DNA of 9,599 nt from Chloroflexota bacterium. GTDB taxonomy: Bacteria; Chloroflexota; Dehalococcoidia; JACQUE01. This document shows, one piece after another, positions 4,812 through 9,599 of this stretch. Position numbers and translations under genes: made by a program. The stretch is from positions 1 through 9,599 of the forward strand of contig JACQUE010000079.1 in NCBI GenBank assembly GCA_016210425.1, given 5' to 3'. The notes below the pieces were generated by a model, which worked only from the letters and a program-made list of their open reading frames with translations, searched no databases and was not told where the DNA came from. Each line of letters begins with the position of its first letter. Position 1 is the stretch's first letter.

Positions 4812-7276
4812 TGCGTAAGCCAGCGCTTCTCATCGCCCTAGCCCTCTTGGTGGGCATCCTTTTGCCGGCCCCACTCCCAGCCACTGCCGACCCGGCCCTC
4901 GCCGGCGCCGTCGCCGGCAATCTAGTTAGCCCAAACGGAGCTAACATGTTTCTCATCGGGGCCAACTACGTCGGCGGCCCCGACCGCTCCTGGACGATGT
5001 GGCAAGATGGGCTTTTTGACCCTGCCCTCCTGGAGAAGGACTTCCTGAAGGCCCGCGCTGCCGGACTCAATTCGCTGCGGCTTTTCGTCCGCCAGCCGTT
5101 GCCCGCAGAGGTAGCCGCGGGGCGATGGGGGAAGCTTGATACGGTGGTAGCCCTCGCCGAAAAGCAAGGCATCAATCTCATCCTGACCCTCTATGACTAT
5201 AGAGAAGATGATCTGGCGATGGCGGCGGCCATCGGAGCCACCATCGCCAAACACTACGCAGGTAAGGGCATCATTCTGGCTTATGACCTAAAGAACGAGC
5301 CCCACTACCAGGACCTCGCCATCTCCCAGTATCCGGGGTCTCCGCCACCGCTGCAAACAGACAGCCTAATAAAGAGCTATGGCGAGCAGATGAGCCAGGC
5401 GGACGCCGATGCCTGGCGCGCCGGAGACGGTGCAGCCCAGATACCCGCTCGCTTCTCCCCCCATGACGCCTATATCTATGCCAACAACTACCGCATCTAC
5501 CTCCGGTTCCTGAAAGAGGCTGGGGACTGGATGACGGCTCGCAATTACGAGGGCTCCGTGCTCGATTTCATCGCCTCCCCCGATTCTGCGAGATGGCGCC
5601 CCCTGCTGGATGTCTTGAACCAGACGCTGGCTGCCTGGCTCAAGCCGCAGATCGACGCCATTCGCAGCGCAGATAAGGACCACCTGATCACCGTTGGCTA
5701 CAGCGACCCAGTTCTAGCGGGCCTTCCTGCCAACAACGCCTTGGGCGCGGTCTCCATCCACCGCTTTCCCAACGTGGGCGCCAAGGCACTGCGTGTGGCC
5801 TTTGACCTGCTGAACGACATGCGCGCAGCCTTCCCAGACAAGCCCATGCTGCTGGAGGAGTTTGGCTACCCCAACGACTCCAGCGACCCCGCGCTCACCG
5901 CTCTGTATGAGGCAGCCACCATGCTGCACCTGATGAGCCAGGGATGGGCCGGCGGCGCCAAATGGTCGCTGTATGACCTGGCCAAGGGATGGGACGCGCG
6001 GGAGAACAGCTTCGGCCTTTACCGCGCGGACGGCAGCCCCAAGCCCATCGCCCTCGTCCTTGGGGCCATCGGCGAATACTCGAGGATGGGGACCCATCCC
6101 GCTGGCAAGCTAAGTGTAGAGGCCGAGCCCAGCGGCCCAGGCATACGCTACGTTTATTCCGCCCCCGATGCCATTTTCGCCGCCGGCCTCAGCTATGCCG
6201 ATCCGGGGGGCCGTCTCAGTTTCGAGGCCGCCGAGTCAACCCAGGTCTTCGTCTTCTGGCCGAAGGGCAACGTCATCAGCATCGCCGCGACGGGCCCGGC
6301 CAGGGTGAGACTAAACCTCGCCGCCCTCCTGGGCTTCAAGAGTGCAGGCGACTTAGCTTTGCAGAAGACGGATGGGGCTGCCATCCCTTTTGAGAAACAG
6401 GGAGAATCGATCAGCTTCTCCCCTGAAGGAGGGCAGATCTATCAGCTAAGGATAGGCTCTCGGGCGGTGAATCCCCGCATCGAGATCGTCTGGCCACAGG
6501 ACGGCAAGCCTGTGGCGGAGGCCAAGCTAGCCAACATCAGCGGCTATCTCTTCTATAACGGAAAAGGCGCCGTCATCTGCCAAGACCAGTCGCCCAACGT
6601 GCGTCTCTGGCGTGCCCTTAACAACGGTGTTGAGGAAGAGGTGGCGGTAGGAAAGCGGAGGAGTGTCAGCGCCCAAGGCCTGGCCTTCAGCGCCTGGGAC
6701 TTCGACGGGGTGGACGTGAGCGCGGCACGGGACCCGCGCAACAAGTACTACTTCCGCCTCTCTGTCGATGGCCTGCCGGGACACGGCAATATCTGGAGCC
6801 ATGGCGATGATGCCCGCACCTACCTGCCGGCGCCCGACGTACCGGCAGGTATCGCGCCCGCCGCTCCTCAGCAAGTGGACGGCAGGATCGAGATCGTCTG
6901 GCCGCACGACAACCTGCCGGTGGACAAAGCCACAAAGGCAAACGTCAGCACTTACCTCTTCCAGCGCGGCACCCTGCAGTCCGTCCCCGCCGACTGGTCC
7001 CCCACCGTGCGTCTCTGGCGCGCCCTCAACAGCGGCCAGGAGGAAGAGGTGGCAGTGGGACGAAAGGTGATGAAAAAGGCAGGAGATGTGAGCTTCCCGG
7101 CCTGGGAGTTCGATAACATCGACGTGAGCGCCGCCGCCAACCCCGTCAATAAGTACTACTTCCGCGTCACCGTAGACGGCATCGATAGCCACAGCAATAT
7201 CTGGAGCCACGGCGCGGATGCCAGGACCTACTTCCCCAACAAAGATGTGCCAACCGGCGTAGCCGAATGTAGGTAG
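4811..7276 (+). CDS. Secreted clan GH-A (GH5-like) glycoside hydrolase with two C-terminal repeat domains
   Basis: This 821-residue protein has a signal peptide (charged MRK, hydrophobic core 5-20, likely cleavage near residue 26). Residues about 30-425 form a GH-A type TIM barrel. Visible landmarks are R90 after beta-2 (NSLRLFV), the acid/base candidate E163 in YDLKNEPH, H317 in SIHRFP, the nucleophile candidate E350 in LLEEFGYP, and W385 in AKWSLYDL near the last strand. All expected catalytic residues are present, so it is probably an active retaining beta-glycosidase; the substrate is unknown. Residues about 430-550 look like a small beta domain common after such barrels. Then come two copies of a domain I do not recognise, at 556-681 and 692-817. 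No membrane anchor, LPXTG or S-layer motif follows, so the product is probably released or held by the repeats. The start is set by a duplicated ribosome site. A strong terminator follows. Confidence 0.88.
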   Translation: MRKPALLIALALLVGILLPAPLPATADPALAGAVAGNLVSPNGANMFLIGANYVGGPDRSWTMWQDGLFDPALLEKDFLKARAAGLNSLRLFVRQPLPAEVAAGRWGKLDTVVALAEKQGINLILTLYDYREDDLAMAAAIGATIAKHYAGKGIILAYDLKNEPHYQDLAISQYPGSPPPLQTDSLIKSYGEQMSQADADAWRAGDGAAQIPARFSPHDAYIYANNYRIYLRFLKEAGDWMTARNYEGSVLDFIASPDSARWRPLLDVLNQTLAAWLKPQIDAIRSADKDHLITVGYSDPVLAGLPANNALGAVSIHRFPNVGAKALRVAFDLLNDMRAAFPDKPMLLEEFGYPNDSSDPALTALYEAATMLHLMSQGWAGGAKWSLYDLAKGWDARENSFGLYRADGSPKPIALVLGAIGEYSRMGTHPAGKLSVEAEPSGPGIRYVYSAPDAIFAAGLSYADPGGRLSFEAAESTQVFVFWPKGNVISIAATGPARVRLNLAALLGFKSAGDLALQKTDGAAIPFEKQGESISFSPEGGQIYQLRIGSRAVNPRIEIVWPQDGKPVAEAKLANISGYLFYNGKGAVICQDQSPNVRLWRALNNGVEEEVAVGKRRSVSAQGLAFSAWDFDGVDVSAARDPRNKYYFRLSVDGLPGHGNIWSHGDDARTYLPAPDVPAGIAPAAPQQVDGRIEIVWPHDNLPVDKATKANVSTYLFQRGTLQSVPADWSPTVRLWRALNSGQEEEVAVGRKVMKKAGDVSFPAWEFDNIDVSAAANPVNKYYFRVTVDGIDSHSNIWSHGADARTYFPNKDVPTGVAECR
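6476..7261 (+). repeat. In-frame tandem duplication of the C-terminal domain (period 408 bp)
   Basis: Copies at 6476-6853 and 6884-7261 encode residues 556-681 and 692-817. They align without a single gap at an offset of exactly 136 residues, with about 60 percent identity by hand count (about 76 of 126). Shared blocks include RIEIVWP, VRLWRALN, EEEVAVG, DVSAA, NKYYFR, NIWSHG and DARTY. The nucleotide sequence also keeps exact stretches, for example at the RIEIVW and VRLW codons. Confidence 0.9.
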
Positions 7277-7298
7277 CCCCAGCCATCTTCCACCTCAG

Positions 7299-7323
7299 GG
7301 GGGCGTGAGTCACGCCCCCTTTT
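7299..7323 (+). terminator. Intrinsic terminator of the glycoside hydrolase gene
   Basis: GGGGGCGTG (7299-7307), loop AGT, and CACGCCCCC (7311-7319) form a nine-base-pair GC-rich stem followed at once by TTTT (7320-7323) and a pyrimidine-rich tail. It starts 22 bases after the stop codon. Confidence 0.85.
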
Positions 7324-7395
7324 CCTTCTCTTCCCTACAGCGGTCTTTGCGGGCCTTACTGGCAAATCTGGGGCAGCCACAGATGCTCTCTTAGA

Positions 7396-7424
7396 TTGAC
7401 AAGGCGATAACTGGTCTCTACTAT
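7396..7424 (+). promoter_or_regulatory. Sigma-70-type promoter of the short-chain dehydrogenase gene
   Basis: A perfect -35 TTGACA (7396-7401) and a -10 TACTAT (7419-7424, four of six matches) are separated by the ideal 17 bases. Transcription from about 7431 would give a leader of about 64 bases. It lies downstream of the terminator of the previous gene, so this gene is an independent unit. Confidence 0.7.
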
Positions 7425-7494
7425 GTTGCCATTGTCCAAGGGCATATAGCTCAATCCAAAAGAACAGGCCCTAAAGAGCGCGAAAGGAGTGCCG

Positions 7495-8346
7495 ATGAAG
7501 GAGTTCAAGGATAAGGTTGCTGTGGTCACAGGAGCTGCCAGCGGCATCGGCCGGGGGATGGCGGAGCGCTTCGCGTCGGCGGGAATGAAGGTCGTTCTGG
7601 CTGACGTGGAGCTACCGGCGCTAGCCGGAGTCGAGGCGCGAATCATAGACAAGGACGGTGCGGCTCTGGCCATCGCAACCGACGTCAGCAAACCCGCCGA
7701 CATCGAGCGCCTTGCCGACCGCACCTTGAGCGCCTTCGGCGCCGTCCACGTCCTCTGCAACAACGCCGGCGTCTTCATGCCCGGCCGTCCTTCCTGGGAA
7801 TGGACGCTCGCGGACTGGGAGTGGGTCCTGGGCGTGAACCTCTGGGGGGTCATCCATGGCATAAGGGTCTTCGTCCCCATCATGCTGGGGCAGGACAGCG
7901 AGGGGCATATCGTCAATACGGCATCGATTATGGGGCTGGTGACCGGCTCCTCTGATGCCACGTATGGGGTTAGCAAGCACGGCGTAGTCAGGCTATCGGA
8001 GTGCCTTCACCATGAGCTAGCAGCTATCGGGGCAAAGCTGAAGGTCTCTGTCCTCTGCCCCGGATGGGTCAGCACGGAGCTTGCCGATGCCGACCGGAAC
8101 CGCCCGTCGAACGCTCCCACGCAAGGAGACGACCCACAGATCGAGGCGCGGCGGGTGTCTGTGCGCCAGGCGCTGAAGGGGGCAGGCCAGACGCCCGAGC
8201 ACGTGGCTGAGTGCGTGATGGACGCCATCGTCAACGAGAAGTTCTACATAATCACGCACCCTGAGTGGAAAGACAGGATACGTGCGCGGATGGACGACAT
8301 CTTAGAGGAGCGGAACCCGCGAGTTCAGCCGGCGCCCACCGGCTAG
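7495..8346 (+). CDS. Classical short-chain dehydrogenase/reductase (SDR family)
   Basis: This 283-residue cytoplasmic oxidoreductase has a Rossmann fold. The cofactor loop TGAASGIG is at residues 12-19, D37 at the end of beta-2 (LADVE) favours NAD(H) over NADP(H), NNAG is at 89-92, and the catalytic tetrad is complete: N115, S144 (NTASIMG), Y157 and K161 (YGVSK). CPGWVST near 190 is the usual segment after beta-6. Length fits the classical group, with a slightly long C-terminal tail (HPEWKDRIRARMDDIL). The alcohol or ketone substrate cannot be told. The ATG at 7495 is chosen because AAAGGAG (7483-7489) stands five bases upstream; an in-frame GTG at 7489 overlaps that site. It has its own promoter and ends five bases short of the convergent universal stress gene. 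Confidence 0.92.
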   Translation: MKEFKDKVAVVTGAASGIGRGMAERFASAGMKVVLADVELPALAGVEARIIDKDGAALAIATDVSKPADIERLADRTLSAFGAVHVLCNNAGVFMPGRPSWEWTLADWEWVLGVNLWGVIHGIRVFVPIMLGQDSEGHIVNTASIMGLVTGSSDATYGVSKHGVVRLSECLHHELAAIGAKLKVSVLCPGWVSTELADADRNRPSNAPTQGDDPQIEARRVSVRQALKGAGQTPEHVAECVMDAIVNEKFYIITHPEWKDRIRARMDDILEERNPRVQPAPTG

Positions 8347-8351
8347 CCCAG

Positions 8352-9251
8352 TCAGTCGGGGAACGACCGAGCTATCAGGACCGAGGTCTTGGCCGCATGC
8401 AAGACCTTTTCCGTGACGCTGCCAAAGACCCATCGCCCGATGGCCGAGCGCCCATGGGTCGACATGGCGATGAGGTCGACCTCATGTGCCTCAGCATACC
8501 TCAGTATCTCCGCGGCGGCAGACCCGGAGCTCACCTCGCTGGAAACCTCGACCCCCGCCTTCTTCAACGTCTTCTCTATCCTGTCCAGATACTCGATAGC
8601 AGAGGAAGCGCGCCGCGCCTCCTCGTCGGCGGAGAATGGGATGTAGCTGAATTCGGCCCCTGGCACGGCTGCGACGAGCGCCGGAGGGGGCTCTAGGACG
8701 TGGAAGAGGGTGAGGTCGGCTCCAGTGATGCGTGCCAGGACCTCCGTTACGAGCACCACTGCCCCACCGCGCTCCGAGGCGTCCAGCGGCACCAGGATCC
8801 GCTTGAAAAGCCTCCTCTCCTGTATTTTAGCCTCGTCGGGTGGCTCTCTTACCAGTAGGACCGGCTTGTCCGCGTCTTGCAGGACCTTTGATGCGATGTT
8901 CCCCAGCGACCACGTCCCCCCGGCGGAGCCGCCCCGGGTCGCCATTACAATGAGGCTCACCTTATTCTCTTCTGCATACTCCAGTATCTCAACGGCGGGA
9001 TGCCCGAGAGCCACCTCCCTGAGCACGCTCTGCTCCTTTTGAGCCCCCCATGCGGGGAGCTCCCGCTGCACCCTCTCGGCCACGTGCTCCAGATATGATC
9101 TGTAAAGGTTCTCCATGCCGAGGGCATCGGGATCGCAGACGCTAAACAGGATCAGATCAGCTCCCGACCTGGCCGCAATCTCCTCGGCATAAGGTAGGGC
9201 GCTCTCGGCTGCCGCTGAGCCGTCCAGTGGTACGAGTATTCTTTCAAACAT
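8352..9251 (-). CDS. Tandem UspA universal stress protein
   Basis: This protein of 299 residues has two UspA domains. Domain 1 (about 1-137) opens with MFERILVPLDGS and domain 2 (about 149-299) with FKRILVPLDASE; each has the Asp that contacts nucleotide in the family (D10 and D157). The ATP-binding glycine region is STHGRSAIGRWVFGSV (264-279) in domain 2, close to the G2xG9xG(S/T) consensus but with Ala for the second Gly. Domain 1 has ATRGGSAGGTWSLGN (104-118), with Asn where Ser/Thr is usual. Nucleotide binding is therefore plausible but may differ between halves. Such proteins act in the cytoplasm in starvation, oxygen or stress responses, with no fixed reaction. The ATG at 9251 follows GAGG (9260-9257) by five bases; an in-frame GTG at 9257 overlaps that site. 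It converges on the dehydrogenase gene. Confidence 0.93.
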   Translation of the reverse strand: MFERILVPLDGSAAAESALPYAEEIAARSGADLILFSVCDPDALGMENLYRSYLEHVAERVQRELPAWGAQKEQSVLREVALGHPAVEILEYAEENKVSLIVMATRGGSAGGTWSLGNIASKVLQDADKPVLLVREPPDEAKIQERRLFKRILVPLDASERGGAVVLVTEVLARITGADLTLFHVLEPPPALVAAVPGAEFSYIPFSADEEARRASSAIEYLDRIEKTLKKAGVEVSSEVSSGSAAAEILRYAEAHEVDLIAMSTHGRSAIGRWVFGSVTEKVLHAAKTSVLIARSFPD

Positions 9252-9267
9252 AGCCACCTCACTAGAT

Positions 9268-9297
9268 ACAATACCACCGCTTGCCTGCTTAGTCCAA
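9268..9297 (-). promoter_or_regulatory. Candidate promoter of the universal stress gene
   Basis: On the minus strand, TTGGAC (9297-9292) and TATTGT (9273-9268) are 18 bases apart, and TGG directly before the -10 gives an extended -10 element. The leader would be very short, about ten bases, just reaching the ribosome site. Confidence 0.4.
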
Positions 9298-9415
9298 CCT
9301 ACTTAAATGCCGAAGTTCCGGCGGTAAGCCAGGCTCCACAAGCACATGGATTCCACCTTGTACAACGGGGAACTGGCATGTGAAAATAGCGGCTTTCAGC
9401 ACACAGGTGCGTGTC

Positions 9416-9457
9416 ATTCCGAGCCGCAGGCGAGGAATCTTGCCTCTCGAAGCAAGA
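9416..9457 (+). repeat. Palindromic intergenic repeat (ATTCC-GGAAT type)
   Basis: ATTCC GA GCC, loop GCA, then GGC GA GGAAT (9416-9438) is a hairpin whose only mismatches are a symmetric GA/GA pair, which as RNA would form tandem G-A pairs. It is joined to a second small hairpin, TCTTGC (9438-9443) with GCAAGA (9452-9457). From memory, GTCATTCCGAG...GAGGAATCT elements are scattered in many environmental bacterial genomes. Confidence 0.65.
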
Positions 9458-9497
9458 CCCCTCAACCTGCTGAGAGCGCCTTATCAAGCGGGTGTTG

Positions 9498-9560
9498 CCT
9501 GAGCCTGTCGAAGGCCAGCGCCGTTCCTTTCGACAGGGCTCAAGGAACGGCTAGCGCTGG
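9498..9560 (+). repeat. Compound inverted repeat (TGAGC-TGTCGAA / TTCGACA-GCTCA type)
   Basis: The left unit 9498-9514 is the reverse complement of 9526-9545 apart from three single extra bases. Inside and overlapping it, 9515-9529 pairs with 9542-9560 as a 15-base-pair stem with a 4-base bulge and a 12-base loop. The core, CCGTTCCTT to AAGGAACGG around TCGACAGGGCTC, has the form of a common bacterial intergenic hairpin repeat. No transposase is near. Confidence 0.7.
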
Positions 9561-9599
9561 ATTTGTTCACGAGCTCTGAGAATGATCCGAGTGTCATGC

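Larger units (their letters stand above)
9300..9599 (+). other. Non-coding tail with interspersed-type repeats
   Basis: No convincing gene is seen. Open frames here lack ribosome sites and run through palindromic repeats. Bases 9300-9410 hold nothing I recognise; 9411-9560 hold the two repeat elements listed separately; 9561-9599 hold only a second GTGTCAT like the one that opens the first element. Confidence 0.6.

Noticed and set aside
6527..7210. Minus-strand open frame of 227 codons opposite the glycosidase repeats
   Set aside because: It is antisense to a well-supported domain repeat and itself shows the same internal repetition, as expected of a shadow frame in GC-rich DNA.
7356..7976. 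Minus-strand open frame of 206 codons opposite the dehydrogenase
   Set aside because: The plus strand has the complete SDR motif set; this frame also runs through the promoter and shows no known motif.
9411..9560. CRISPR array or mobile element ends
   Set aside because: The repeats are of two different kinds, occur once or twice each, have no regular spacers, and no transposase or target-site duplication is seen.

Overview
The window is about 9.6 kb of GC-rich bacterial DNA. It carries seven protein genes, one of them cut by the left edge, and a repeat-bearing non-coding tail at the right edge. No rRNA, tRNA, CRISPR array, integrase or transposase is visible. Gene content and style fit an environmental Gram-positive-like or Chloroflexota-type bacterium: a sensor kinase combining Cache, GAF and HisKA_3 modules, a HARE-HTH protein, a tandem UspA protein, strong AGGAGG-type ribosome sites, and intergenic repeats of the TGAGC-TTGTCGAA and GTCATTCC-GAGGAATCT kinds. 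That assignment is an inference from style and was not tested by any search.

Layout. Bases 1-3787 hold three minus-strand genes. From their 5' end these are an MFS_3-type exporter (3787-2513), a small coiled-coil plus HARE-HTH winged-helix protein (2349-1885), and a large membrane sensor histidine kinase (1901 to beyond base 1). The HARE-HTH and kinase genes overlap by 17 bp and are almost certainly co-translated. The kinase runs open off the left edge, so its ATPase domain and any response regulator lie outside the window. From about 3.9 kb, plus-strand genes follow: a YbaK/ProX-type aminoacyl-tRNA deacylase (4014-4496), a secreted clan GH-A glycoside hydrolase with two tandem copies of an unrecognised C-terminal domain (4811-7276), and a classical NAD-type short-chain dehydrogenase (7495-8346). 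A minus-strand tandem UspA protein (9251-8352) converges on the dehydrogenase with a 5-bp gap. The last 300 bases hold two compact self-complementary repeat elements and no gene.

How the genes work together. Only the HARE-HTH and kinase pair shows clear operon structure. The others look like separate transcription units, each with its own promoter-like -10 element or terminator. The most notable biology is in the kinase. Its extracytoplasmic sensor region carries a CxxCH c-heme motif, and its cytoplasmic GAF domain carries a four-cysteine cluster. The protein may therefore read redox state or a gaseous ligand on both sides of the membrane. The second notable item is the secreted glycosidase, whose C-terminal domain was duplicated in tandem without any gap and whose start codon is preceded by two adjacent 9-bp tandem duplications, one of them duplicating the ribosome-binding site.
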